Shown here piece after piece: positions 35,195 to 42,635 of a stretch of 64,000 nt of DNA. Source of the stretch: Pseudarthrobacter polychromogenes (lineage in GTDB: Bacteria; Actinomycetota; Actinomycetes; Actinomycetales; Micrococcaceae). A program made the translations under genes and the position numbers. The stretch spans positions 62,001 to 126,000 of the forward strand of contig NZ_BMKU01000011.1 in NCBI RefSeq assembly GCF_014644495.1, written 5' to 3'. The notes under the pieces were generated by a model that did not search any database, was not told the origin of the DNA, and saw nothing but the letters and a program-made list of their open reading frames with translations. The stretch's first letter is position 1. Each line of letters begins with the position of its first letter.

Positions 35195-36216
35195 CCATGC
35201 CGCTCTTCGACCTCCCCCTTGCGCAGCTCCGCGCCTACTCCTCGGACGTGACGCCCCCGGAGGACCTGGGCCACTTCTGGGACGCCACCATCAGGGAAGC
35301 CCGGGCCTTTCCGCTGGACGCCAGTTTTGAGCCGGTGGAAAACTACCTTTCCGTCATCGACACCTTTGACGTCACCTTCGCAGGCTATGGCGGCGCTCCG
35401 GTACGGGGCTGGCTCCACCTCCCGGCTCACAGGGAACCCGGGGCATCATTGCCGGTGGTGGTCCAGTACGTTGGCTACTCCGGCGGCCGCGGGCTGGTCA
35501 ACCAGGACACCCGCTGGGCCCAGGCCGGCTACGCGCACTTCATCATGGACACCCGCGGGCAGGGCTACGGCGGCACGCTGGGCGATACGCCGGACCTGCA
35601 CCCCTCCGCCGGGGACGTCGCCCACGCCGGACTCATGACCCGGGGCATCGGGAGCCGCGAGGACTACTACTACCGCCGGGTGTACGTGGACGCCTTCCGG
35701 GCCGTGGAAGCCGCCCAGTCCCACCCCGCCGTCGACCCCGCCCGGGTGGTGCTGGTCGGCGTCAGCCAGGGCGGTGGGATCGTGGTGGCCACTGCAGGCC
35801 TGGCCGCCGGAAGGCTCGACGGCGTCATCGCCGCACTGCCTGATGTCCCGTTCCTGCAGGACTTTCCCCGGGCCATCGACATCACACCGCGCGGCCCGTA
35901 CCCCGAGATCGCCCAGTTCCTGGCCCGGCACCGGGACCGGTACGATGCCGCGCTCGCCGTCCTGCGCTACTTCGACGGCGTCAACCTGGCCCGGTGGGCA
36001 ACAGCCCCTGCGCTGTACTCAGCGGCCCAGATGGACGATATCTGCCCGCCGTCCACAGTCTTCGCAAGTTTCAACGCCTACGGCTCCGGAACGGCAGGCT
36101 CCTCCGGAACCGGTGCCGGGAAGGAGATTGAGGTGTACCGGTTCAACAACCACGAGGGCGGCCAGGAACACCACTGGATCCGCCAGCTGCTGTTTCTGCG
36201 CAAGATTTTGGGGTAA
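35191..36216 (+). CDS. Carbohydrate esterase family 7 (acetyl xylan esterase/cephalosporin deacetylase type)
   Basis: The 341-residue alpha/beta hydrolase has the three CE7 hallmarks: R122-G-Q124 (RGQGYGGT), the nucleophile elbow GVSQGG with Ser192, and the His-Glu pair H321-E322 near the end. The acid is D282 or D283 in QMDDICPP. The family removes acetyl groups from short acetylated oligosaccharides in the cytoplasm and commonly works after import. Its start overlaps the end of the GH95 gene, so it probably deacetylates the same imported oligosaccharide. It ends 20 bases before a LacI-type box that precedes the symporter gene. Confidence 0.9.
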   Translation: MTMPLFDLPLAQLRAYSSDVTPPEDLGHFWDATIREARAFPLDASFEPVENYLSVIDTFDVTFAGYGGAPVRGWLHLPAHREPGASLPVVVQYVGYSGGRGLVNQDTRWAQAGYAHFIMDTRGQGYGGTLGDTPDLHPSAGDVAHAGLMTRGIGSREDYYYRRVYVDAFRAVEAAQSHPAVDPARVVLVGVSQGGGIVVATAGLAAGRLDGVIAALPDVPFLQDFPRAIDITPRGPYPEIAQFLARHRDRYDAALAVLRYFDGVNLARWATAPALYSAAQMDDICPPSTVFASFNAYGSGTAGSSGTGAGKEIEVYRFNNHEGGQEHHWIRQLLFLRKILG

Positions 36217-36235
36217 GTTCCTCCTGCGGGGGTGA

Positions 36236-36247
36236 GAAAACGGTTTC
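36236..36247. promoter_or_regulatory. LacI-type operator GAAAACGGTTTC before the symporter gene
   Basis: GAAAACGGTTTC differs by one base from the perfect palindrome GAAACCGGTTTC at 9507-9518. It lies 24 bases upstream of ATG 36271, in the gap between the CE7 esterase and the symporter. It may put the symporter under the same regulator as the binding protein at 9555 and the DUF624 gene at 15712. Confidence 0.55.
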
Positions 36248-36270
36248 TTCGCCCGCCGGAACAGGAAGCA

Positions 36271-37599
36271 ATGAAGAAACTCAGCAGGCTCAGTGTCTTT
36301 GCCTACGGCGCGGGTGATGCCGCCAACAGCATGATCATCAGCACCGGGAACATGTTCCTGCTCGTCTACTACACGGATGTCGCCGGGATCGGGGCGGCCG
36401 CCGCGGGAACCCTGCTGCTTCTGTTGCGGGTCTTCAACGCCTTCACGGACATCGCGGCGGGGCGCATCGTGGACCGCGTGCACAGCAGGCGGTGGGGGAA
36501 GTTCCGGCCGTTCCTGATGTTCGGCTTCGTCCCGCTCCTGTTGAGCGTGGCCGTGTTCCATGTTCCGGACGTCGAACCGTCCCTGAAGCTGCTCTATGCC
36601 TACTGCACGTATGGCCTGGTGTGCGTCGCCTACAGCATGGTCAATGTTCCCTACGGCCGCCTGGTGGGGGCCATGACGCAGGACGCAAGGCAGCGCGCCC
36701 GGCTGGGCGGCGCCCGGACCCTTGGCGGGCTGTCCGTCGGCGCCACGCTCGGCTTCTTCATCGCCCCGCTCCTGGGGGCCGGGCAGGACATGCAGCAGGT
36801 CTTCACCTGGCTGACCATCACCTTCGCGGTTGTGGGTTCAGCCCTGTACGCCTTCACCGGTGCCGCCTGCGCCGAGCAGGTTCCCGGCACCATCCCCAGG
36901 ATCACCCTCAGCCAGAGCGTGGCGGCCCTCAAGGCAAATTCGCCGCTGGTGATCCTCTGCGTCAGCTCGGTGCTTTTTGTCACTGGAACATCCGCCACAG
37001 GAGCATCCCAGTTCTACTACCTCCGCGATGTCCTGTCCCGGGTGGACCTGTTCCCCCTCATGGCCGCCGCTCAGGTGGCCATCACGCTCACTTTGGCGGT
37101 CCTCATTCCGCGTCCGGTGGCGCGCTGGGGCAAGCGTGCTGTCTACAGCGCCGGCGCCGGCCTCGGCGCCGTTGGTGGTCTGCTGGTTTTCCTGGCCCCC
37201 GCGGAGGTGCCCCTGCTGGGCGTGGCAGGCCTGGTGCTGGGACTGCTTGCTTCCGCATCCGTCAGCATTGTCACGTGGGCGCTGATCGCGGACACCGTGG
37301 AATACGGCGAGTGGAAGACCGGGGTCCGGGTGCAGGGCATCAACTACGCACTCCTGGCCGCCACCAGGAAGCTGGGCATGGGCTTCGGTGCCGGCGTTGT
37401 GGCCTTTTCCCTGGCCTGGGGCGGCTACGCCTCGGGTGCGGCAGAACAGCCGGAATCCGCAACCCTGGCCATCCGGGCCGCGGCGGGACTGCTGCCCGGC
37501 GCCCTGGTCCTGGCGGCCGTGGGCATCATGTACTGGTACCGCCTCACGGACCGGAAGCATGCCGAGCTGGTGGCAAGCCTGTCGCGCGACGCAACGTAA
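36271..37599 (+). CDS. GPH-family (MelB/YicJ-type) sugar cation symporter
   Basis: The 442-residue protein has twelve predicted membrane spans and the signature of the glycoside-pentoside-hexuronide group: FAYGAGDAANSMIISTGNMFLLVYYTDVAGI at the start, FNAFTDIAAGRIVDR, and WGKFRPFLMFG in the loop after the second span. These transporters take up glycosides or uronides with Na+ or H+. ATG 36271 has AGGAAG upstream; a start 39 bases earlier would run through the LacI-type box. It follows the GH95-CE7 pair and could import the product of those enzymes or a related disaccharide. The substrate is inferred only from location. Confidence 0.9.
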   Translation: MKKLSRLSVFAYGAGDAANSMIISTGNMFLLVYYTDVAGIGAAAAGTLLLLLRVFNAFTDIAAGRIVDRVHSRRWGKFRPFLMFGFVPLLLSVAVFHVPDVEPSLKLLYAYCTYGLVCVAYSMVNVPYGRLVGAMTQDARQRARLGGARTLGGLSVGATLGFFIAPLLGAGQDMQQVFTWLTITFAVVGSALYAFTGAACAEQVPGTIPRITLSQSVAALKANSPLVILCVSSVLFVTGTSATGASQFYYLRDVLSRVDLFPLMAAAQVAITLTLAVLIPRPVARWGKRAVYSAGAGLGAVGGLLVFLAPAEVPLLGVAGLVLGLLASASVSIVTWALIADTVEYGEWKTGVRVQGINYALLAATRKLGMGFGAGVVAFSLAWGGYASGAAEQPESATLAIRAAAGLLPGALVLAAVGIMYWYRLTDRKHAELVASLSRDAT

Positions 37600-37604
37600 C
37601 CGTT

Positions 37605-37633
37605 TTGCCATCCGCGGAGGCTGCGGTTATGGT
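37605..37633 (+). promoter_or_regulatory. Promoter of the DAHP synthase leader transcript
   Basis: TTGCCA at 37605-37610 and TATGGT at 37628-37633 are 17 bases apart. The expected start falls seven bases later, exactly on the A of ATG 37641. The leader peptide message would therefore be leaderless. A competing reading starts translation at ATG 37629 from the GGAGG at 37616-37620. Confidence 0.5.
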
Positions 37634-37640
37634 TCATGGC

Positions 37641-37700
37641 ATGACTAACCGTTGGTATGCGTATTTTTCGTTGGCTCTGGAGGGGCCCGCGTCTAACTGA
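37641..37700 (+). CDS. Aromatic-rich leader peptide of the DAHP synthase gene
   Basis: A 19-codon frame encodes MTNRWYAYFSLALEGPASN and stops at TGA 37698-37700, 114 bases before the DAHP synthase start. It carries Trp, Tyr, Tyr and Phe within five codons, exactly the end products of the pathway that DAHP synthase opens. A stem-loop ending the region follows (37731-37752). This is the layout of ribosome-mediated attenuation: stalling at scarce aromatic tRNAs would change folding and let transcription continue. An in-frame ATG at 37629 would give 23 residues. Leader-controlled DAHP synthase is known in Corynebacterium. The peptide itself is too short for routine gene calling. Confidence 0.75.
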   Translation: MTNRWYAYFSLALEGPASN

Positions 37701-37752
37701 CACGCATCCAACTTTCCTTCAGAGCCAACAGGGCAGAGATTATTCTCTGCCC
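37670..37752 (+). promoter_or_regulatory. Attenuator: leader stem plus intrinsic terminator before the DAHP synthase gene
   Basis: GTTGGCTCTG at 37670-37679, inside the leader peptide gene, is complementary over ten bases to 37720-37729. Directly after it, GGGCAGAGA (37731-37739) pairs with TCTCTGCCC (37744-37752) around a four-base loop, followed by a short T-containing tail. The CAGAG motif occurs in both downstream arms, so mutually exclusive pairings with CTCTG copies are possible. The exact terminator/antiterminator switch needs an energy calculation. Confidence 0.65.
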
Positions 37753-37814
37753 TTCGCCGTTTCTCCGGCGGGTTCTGATCCGGGCCCGCTTCCCATCTGG
37801 AACAGGACCCGAAC

Positions 37815-38960
37815 ATGAGCACCGCAACAGCCCCCGCAACCACAACCGCCGGCACTTCCGCAACGGAATCCGCGGCCAGGTCCACGTCGAACCTGCGCGT
37901 CAGCGAATTCACGGCGCTGCCCACACCGCAGGAACTCATCGCGGAACTGCCCCTGGACGCCCGGGTGGCGGACGTCGTCGAACGCGGACGCGATGAAGTC
38001 CGGGCCATCATGGACGGCGTGGATGACCGCCTGCTGGTGATCGTGGGGCCCTGCTCCATCCACGACCCCAAGGCGGGCCTGGAGTACGCACGCCGGCTGG
38101 TGAGCCAGGCCGAGAAGCACAGGGAAGACCTGCTGATCGTGATGCGCACCTACTTCGAAAAGCCTCGCACCACCGTGGGCTGGAAGGGCCTGATCAACGA
38201 TCCCCGCCTGGACGGCAGCCACGACATGGTGACCGGCCTCCGCACCGCCCGGCACTTCCTGCAGCAGGTCACCGCCCTGGGCCTCCCCACCGCAACGGAG
38301 TTCCTCGAACCCATCAGCCCGCAGTACATGGCCGACCTCATCTCCTGGGGTGCCATCGGGGCGCGGACCACCGAAAGCCAGATCCACCGGCAGCTCGCGT
38401 CCGGGCTGTCGATGCCCATCGGCTTCAAGAACGGGACCGACGGCGACCTCCAGGTGGCCATCGACGCCTGCGGTGCAGCCGCCGCGGCCCAGGCTTTCCT
38501 CGGCATTGACGGTGACGGCAGGGCAGCGCTGGTGTCCACCGCCGGAAACCCGGACACCCACGTCATCCTCCGCGGCGGACGCAAGGGACCCAACTACTCC
38601 ACCGCCGACGTCGGGGCGGCGTCAGCCAAGCTGGCCGGCAAGCAGCTGAACCCGCGCCTCATCGTGGACGCCAGCCATGCCAACAGCGGCAAGAGCCACC
38701 ACAGGCAGGCCGAGGTGGCGCTGGAGATCGGTGCGCAGCTCGAGGACGGCGGCACGTCGGCGCAGGCGATTGCCGGCGTCATGCTGGAAAGCTTCCTGGT
38801 GGGCGGTGCGCAGAACCTGGATGTTGCCGAGCACGCGGCCGGACGGGCTGAGCTGGTGTACGGGCAGAGTGTCACCGACGCCTGCATGGAGTGGGACGTT
38901 TCGGTCTCCGTCCTGGACCAGCTGGCGGCGTCCGCGCGCAAGCGCCGGGAAGCGAACTAG
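37815..38960 (+). CDS. 3-deoxy-7-phosphoheptulonate (DAHP) synthase, class I
   Basis: The 381-residue enzyme is of the AroF/AroG/AroH class I type: LLVIVGPCSIHDPKAGLEYARRL, MRTYFEKPRTTVGWKGLINDP, GARTTESQIHRQLASGLSMPIGFKNGTDG and the DASHANSGK region with metal-binding residues. It condenses phosphoenolpyruvate and erythrose 4-phosphate in the first step of the shikimate pathway. ATG 37815 follows an AGGA element. The first 25 residues are a Thr/Ala-rich extension. The preceding leader peptide and hairpin indicate attenuation by aromatic amino acids. Which of aroF, aroG or aroH applies cannot be decided from sequence alone. Confidence 0.95.
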   Translation: MSTATAPATTTAGTSATESAARSTSNLRVSEFTALPTPQELIAELPLDARVADVVERGRDEVRAIMDGVDDRLLVIVGPCSIHDPKAGLEYARRLVSQAEKHREDLLIVMRTYFEKPRTTVGWKGLINDPRLDGSHDMVTGLRTARHFLQQVTALGLPTATEFLEPISPQYMADLISWGAIGARTTESQIHRQLASGLSMPIGFKNGTDGDLQVAIDACGAAAAAQAFLGIDGDGRAALVSTAGNPDTHVILRGGRKGPNYSTADVGAASAKLAGKQLNPRLIVDASHANSGKSHHRQAEVALEIGAQLEDGGTSAQAIAGVMLESFLVGGAQNLDVAEHAAGRAELVYGQSVTDACMEWDVSVSVLDQLAASARKRREAN

Positions 38961-39102
38961 GGGGATTTACTACTTTCACTTCTGCCACAGGAACATCTAG
39001 AGTATCTAGATAAGTGGTTGGTGGATGGCTCAGCATCGGAACACCGCATTGGCATGTACCTGGGGTCACTGTTGTCCATCCGTCAGCAAAGGAAATAGGG
39101 AA

Positions 39103-39315
39103 ATGTCGGCAGAACAGAACTTCTCCAACGCGAAGTTCCTGACCGTGGCTGAAGTCGCCCAGGTCATGCGCGTCTCCAAAATGACTGTGTACCGGCTGGT
39201 GCACTCCGGCGAAATGCCGGCAGTGCGCTTCGGCCGCTCCTACCGGGTTCCGGAACAGGCCGTTGAGCAGTACCTCAAAGGTGCTGTCGTGGACGGCCAC
39301 ACTGAGACAGCTTGA
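39103..39315 (+). CDS. Small MerR-type helix-turn-helix protein (excisionase-like fold)
   Basis: The 70-residue protein is a single winged helix-turn-helix: FLTVAEVAQVMRVSKMTVYRLVHSGEMPAVRFGRSYRVPEQAVEQYL. Automated annotation often labels such proteins excisionase-family or BldC-like, but no integrase or attachment site is near. A protein of this exact type commonly lies just upstream of the bS22 gene in actinobacteria, as here. ATG 39103 has AGGAAATAGGG upstream. Its targets are unknown. It is not a sign of a prophage. Confidence 0.9.
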   Translation: MSAEQNFSNAKFLTVAEVAQVMRVSKMTVYRLVHSGEMPAVRFGRSYRVPEQAVEQYLKGAVVDGHTETA

Positions 39316-39463
39316 GCAACTGTCCGTAGCCGCCTCCCGGAAGCGGTACCCTGTTAAGGAACGTTTTACGTCATTGTAAGAATCTGTCAGTTGTTCAGTT
39401 CGTAGCTCTGTCCACGAACATTTCCATCAGACAGGTACTGCATCTAGTTTGTAAGGAACTTAC

Positions 39464-39562
39464 GTGGGTTCAGTTATTAAGAAGCGTCGCAAGCGTATGG
39501 CCAAGAAGAAGCACCGCAAGCTGCTTCGCAAGACCCGTCACCAGCGCCGCAACAAGAAGTAG
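39464..39562 (+). CDS. Small ribosomal protein bS22 (AURKAIP1/COX24 domain)
   Basis: A GTG start at 39464 with AAGGAA upstream opens a 32-residue, extremely basic protein: it begins MGSVIKKRRKRMAKKKHRK and ends RHQRRNKK. This is the actinobacterial 30S subunit protein bS22, named for its AURKAIP1/COX24 domain, which was seen in mycobacterial ribosome structures. A strong intrinsic terminator follows directly. The gene is too short for most open reading frame cut-offs and is easily missed. Confidence 0.93.
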   Translation: MGSVIKKRRKRMAKKKHRKLLRKTRHQRRNKK

Positions 39563-39583
39563 AGATACTTCAACAGCGCAGAA

Positions 39584-39617
39584 ATGCCCGTCGCCTTCCG
39601 AGGCGGCGGGCATTTTC
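39584..39617 (+). terminator. Intrinsic terminator after the bS22 gene
   Basis: ATGCCCG at 39584-39590 pairs with CGGGCAT at 39607-39613, extended inward by TCGCCT/AGGCGG, and is followed by a run of T. It ends the short bS22 transcript. Confidence 0.85.
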
Positions 39618-39632
39618 TTGTGCTGTCCCCAA

Positions 39633-39688
39633 CTAGGTAGCAGTAGGTGTCGTTTTGAGGGCCCAAAACGACACTTACGGCTACCTAG
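39633..39688. repeat. 56-base near-perfect palindrome at the end of the HAD gene
   Basis: Two 25-base arms (39633-39657 and 39664-39688) are complementary at 23 positions around a six-base loop. The right arm covers the stop codon of the minus-strand HAD gene. It can act as a terminator for that gene. The complexity and length exceed an ordinary terminator, and it could be one copy of a dispersed intergenic repeat. Confidence 0.75.
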
Positions 39689-40503
39689 ATGCGCGGGCCC
39701 CGGATGCGGGCGAAGCCCTTCCAGAGCCCGTAGACGGCGCCGCCGGCCGTTGCGGCTTTGAGGCCGAACGTGGCTGCTCGCCGGCCGGACCGGAAATCGT
39801 AGACCGGCCAGTTGTTGTCGCGGGCGTGCCGGCGCAGGCGGGCATCCGGGTTGATGGCCACCGGGTGGCCCACCAGGGTGAGCAGCGGAATGTCGTTGTA
39901 GGAGTCGCTGTACGCCCAGCAGCGCTTGAGATCCAGCTCCTCGGCGTCCGCAATGGCCTGGACAGCCACGGCCTTGGCCGAGCCGTGCAGGATGTCACCC
40001 ACCAGGCGGCCGGTGTACATGCCCTCGGAAATTTCCCCCACTGTCCCCAGCGCTCCGGTCAGCCCCAGCCGGGTGGAGATCACGGTGGCCACTTCGATGG
40101 GGGTGGCGGTCACCAGCCACACCCGGCGGCCCACGCGCAGGTGCTGCTCCGCCAGCGCTTTGGCGCCCGGCCAGATGCGGGAGGCGATCATTTCGTCGTA
40201 GACCTCTTCGCCGAGCGCTTTGATGTCATCAACCGTGATGCCTGCGGCCAGAGTCAGTGCGGAGTCGCGGACTGCGTGGACATCATCCATGTTTTCGCCG
40301 CGGGCCACGAACTTGAGCTGCTTCCACGCGAATCCGGCGGCCTGGGCCATGGTGAACGCCCCGCGCTGGTGCATCTTGCGGGCAACGTGGAAGAGGCTGG
40401 CGCCGCGCATCAGGGTGTTGTCCACATCGAAGAACGCCGCCTCGCCCGGTTGCGGCGCAGCAACCGGTTTGGTGACTACGGCAACGTACTTCTCCTCGGG
40501 CAT
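39685..40503 (-). CDS. HAD-superfamily subfamily IB hydrolase (phosphatase)
   Basis: The 272-residue protein shows the HAD-IB motifs: FFDVDNTLMRG (nucleophile Asp), VWLVTATP (motif II) and CWAYSDSYNDIPLL (motif IV acids), with the SerB-like cap between. The C-terminal segment is hydrophobic and basic (GGAVYGLWKGF). Such proteins dephosphorylate small phosphate esters; the substrate is unknown. The start is ATG 40501-40503. A TAGACT element seven bases before the ATG suggests a leaderless message. The gene ends inside the 56-base palindrome. A glutaredoxin gene diverges from it. Confidence 0.88.
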   Translation of the reverse strand: MPEEKYVAVVTKPVAAPQPGEAAFFDVDNTLMRGASLFHVARKMHQRGAFTMAQAAGFAWKQLKFVARGENMDDVHAVRDSALTLAAGITVDDIKALGEEVYDEMIASRIWPGAKALAEQHLRVGRRVWLVTATPIEVATVISTRLGLTGALGTVGEISEGMYTGRLVGDILHGSAKAVAVQAIADAEELDLKRCWAYSDSYNDIPLLTLVGHPVAINPDARLRRHARDNNWPVYDFRSGRRAATFGLKAATAGGAVYGLWKGFARIRGPRI

Positions 40504-40603
40504 GCAGTCGAGTCTAGTCAATCCACTGTTCAATCCCCGTTTAGCCTTGTCCACCCCTTGCCCGGCGTCGCCGGACCCGGGGGAACGGGACTACGGTTAA
40601 GGC

Positions 40604-40858
40604 ATGGCCACACCCCGCGTTGTCCTGATCACCAAGGCAGACTGCCACCTCTGCGAAGACGCGCGCGACGCCGTCAGCCGGGTTACCGCCTCGCTGGGAC
40701 TTGAGTGGAGCGAAGAGCTGGTGGACCACCAGCCGGAACTCCGTGAGCGCTACGCGGAAGAAATCCCTGTGGTGCTGGTGGATGGCGTGCAGCGCGACTT
40801 CTGGAAAATCGACGAAGCCCGGCTGGCACGCGTGCTCCAGCGGGCCATGGCACAGTAG
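40604..40858 (+). CDS. Glutaredoxin-like protein
   Basis: The 84-residue protein has a thioredoxin fold with a CHLC redox pair in VVLITKADCHLCEDARDAV and the cis-proline strand in EEIPVVLVDGVQRDFWKID. It fits the DUF836/glutaredoxin-2 group. It probably reduces disulfides in the cytoplasm, with mycothiol or thioredoxin reductase as likely partners in an actinobacterium (inference). It is followed by rex, so two redox-related genes lie together. ATG 40604 has no strong ribosome site. Confidence 0.88.
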   Translation: MATPRVVLITKADCHLCEDARDAVSRVTASLGLEWSEELVDHQPELRERYAEEIPVVLVDGVQRDFWKIDEARLARVLQRAMAQ

Positions 40859-40976
40859 GGGAGCAGAACCGTGGCGGAGAGGCTTGTCGTGTCCTTTGCA
40901 TCGGCGGCACCTGCTTTGATGGCATCGCCGGTTGGGCCCTAGAGTGGAGTCACAACGCGATGCGAGGGAGGGGCTG

Positions 40977-41681
40977 GTGGCTTCGCTGGATTCAACCCCC
41001 CAGGCTGTCCCGGACCTGCCGGGAGCCGCGGGCACGGCAGCCAAACAGATTCCGCCCGCTGCAGTGGCCCGGCTGACACTCTACCTCCGTGCCCTCAATA
41101 CGCTCCTGGCCGAGGGCGTGGAGCGGGTCTCCTCCGAATCCCTTGCCGAGGCCTCCGGCGTCAGCTCCGCAACGCTCCGCAAGGATCTTTCCCACGTGGG
41201 CTCCTACGGCACCCGCGGTGTGGGCTATGAGGTGCAGTACCTCAGCCGGCACATCGCCGCCGCCCTGGGCCTCACCCACGACTGGAAGGTGGCCATCGTC
41301 GGTGCCGGCAACCTGGGCAAGGCCCTTGCACGGTACGGCGGCTTCGAATCCCGGGGCTTCGACGTCGTGGCCATCTTTGACGCGGACCAGATGGTGGTGG
41401 GCAACGAGGTCGGCTGGCTGCGCGTCAGCGATGTGGCGGACCTGGAAACCGTGCTCCACCGCACGGGAGCCAATATGGTGGTCCTCGCCCTGCCCGCGTC
41501 CGTGGCCCAGGACATCTGCGACCGCGTGGTGGCGGCCGGGGTCCGCAGCGTCCTCAGCTTCGCCCCCATCATGCTCCAGGTGCCGGAAGGCGTTAACCTT
41601 CGCAAGGTGGACATGGCAACGGAACTGCAGATCCTCGCCTATCACGCACAACGGGCGCAGGCCCCGGGGCAGACCGCCTAG
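40977..41681 (+). CDS. rex: Redox-sensing transcriptional repressor Rex
   Basis: The 234-residue protein has the Rex layout: an N-terminal winged helix (PPAAVARLTLYLRALNTL, then SSATLRKDLSHVGSYGTRGVGY) and a Rossmann domain with GAGNLG at 109-114 that binds NADH and NAD. The C-terminal helix that swaps between subunits is present (VDMATELQILAYHA). Rex represses respiratory and fermentation genes when NADH is low and lets go when NADH rises. GTG 40977 is chosen for the GAGGGAGGGG just upstream. The first 25 residues are a nonconserved extension. The cytochrome c maturation genes at 44.7-48.9 kb could be under its control, but no Rex site was confirmed. Confidence 0.95.
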   Translation: MASLDSTPQAVPDLPGAAGTAAKQIPPAAVARLTLYLRALNTLLAEGVERVSSESLAEASGVSSATLRKDLSHVGSYGTRGVGYEVQYLSRHIAAALGLTHDWKVAIVGAGNLGKALARYGGFESRGFDVVAIFDADQMVVGNEVGWLRVSDVADLETVLHRTGANMVVLALPASVAQDICDRVVAAGVRSVLSFAPIMLQVPEGVNLRKVDMATELQILAYHAQRAQAPGQTA

Positions 41682-41743
41682 ATTACGTCAGCGGTGCTTG
41701 CTGGTTCCGGGGCCCACGCCCGAAGGGTGGGTGGTGCTTGGAG

Positions 41744-42526
41744 TTACCGGCCGTACGGGTTACCCATATTGCCGCCGTAAGGGTTGGCGAACGGCTGCTG
41801 GCGCCGGAAATACGGGGCCGAGGCCGGCAGGTAGAGCAGCACGATGGCCGCGATCCCCAGCAGGGTGCCGATGGTTGCAAAGCTTGGCGGGCCGAAGAGG
41901 CCGAAGATGGACAGTGCCGCGAAGACCGTGCCCAGGATCCGTGCCCAGTTCTTGCCCTTGCGGACGAAGAACGCCACCAGCAAGTAGAGGGCGAGCCCGA
42001 TGATGGCGAACACCACCAGGGTGCCGGCGATGACGCCCTTCATATCCTCGTAGGTGACTCCAGCGCCGCTGCCCTCGATCTGGGTTTCGAAGGCGTCTCG
42101 GAACATGGGATCGTCCAGCGTGGTCAGCCCGGTCAGCATCGAAATGACAAAGATCGCGGCGGATGCAATCAACAGCCAGAAGGAGATGTTGACCATCTGG
42201 GGGACGCCCGTGCTGCCGGACGGCTGGGGCTGCTCCGACGGATACTGCGCGTAGGGGGACTGTCCGTACGGCTGCTGGCCATAGCCGGGTGCTGCCGGCG
42301 GATTCTGTCCGAACTGCGGCGGGTTCTGCCCGTACTGGGGTGCGCCGGACTGGCCGTACTGCGGGGCATTCTGCCCATACTGCGGTGCTCCGGACTGCTG
42401 GCCGTACTGGGGCTGGTTTTGGCCATACTGGGGTGCATTCTGGCCGTAGCGCGGACCCTGGCTGCCAGACTCGGAGCCGGGCTCGGGCTCGTTCGGAACG
42501 GGAGGCGGGACGGGGGGAGTGCTCAT
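41744..42526 (-). CDS. Membrane protein with an N-terminal PQYGQN-repeat tail
   Basis: The 260-residue protein has a long disordered N-terminus (about 1-110) made of repeated units of the form PQYGQN, PQYGQSGA and PQFGQN, then four membrane spans (FWLLIASAAIFVISML; VIAGTLVVFAIIGLALYLLVAFF; ARILGTVFAALSIFGLF; ATIGTLLGIAAIVLLYLPA). A short tail ending GNPYGR follows. AAAGGA lies before ATG 42524-42526. Pro/Gln/Tyr-rich tails of this kind occur on many actinobacterial membrane proteins of unknown role, and may mediate protein-protein contacts or phase separation. It resembles its downstream neighbour at 42636 in the membrane part. Confidence 0.8.
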   Translation of the reverse strand: MSTPPVPPPVPNEPEPGSESGSQGPRYGQNAPQYGQNQPQYGQQSGAPQYGQNAPQYGQSGAPQYGQNPPQFGQNPPAAPGYGQQPYGQSPYAQYPSEQPQPSGSTGVPQMVNISFWLLIASAAIFVISMLTGLTTLDDPMFRDAFETQIEGSGAGVTYEDMKGVIAGTLVVFAIIGLALYLLVAFFVRKGKNWARILGTVFAALSIFGLFGPPSFATIGTLLGIAAIVLLYLPASAPYFRRQQPFANPYGGNMGNPYGR

Positions 42527-42635
42527 GGGCGGTCCTTTTGCGTGTCGGGTTCCAGGTAAATCGCCGGGATCGGTCCTGTCCCCTACCCCCAGCATCACTT
42601 ACGTCCACCGTACCCCCGGGCAGGCGCCTTGTGGG

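Noticed and set aside
39103..39315. An excisionase of an integrated element
   Set aside because: No integrase, attachment repeats or phage genes are present, and this small regulator next to bS22 is conserved in actinobacteria.
42180..42480. A CRISPR-like array in the tandem repeats
   Set aside because: The repeats are in-frame codon repeats of Pro-Gln-Tyr-Gly-Gln without unique spacers, inside a good gene.
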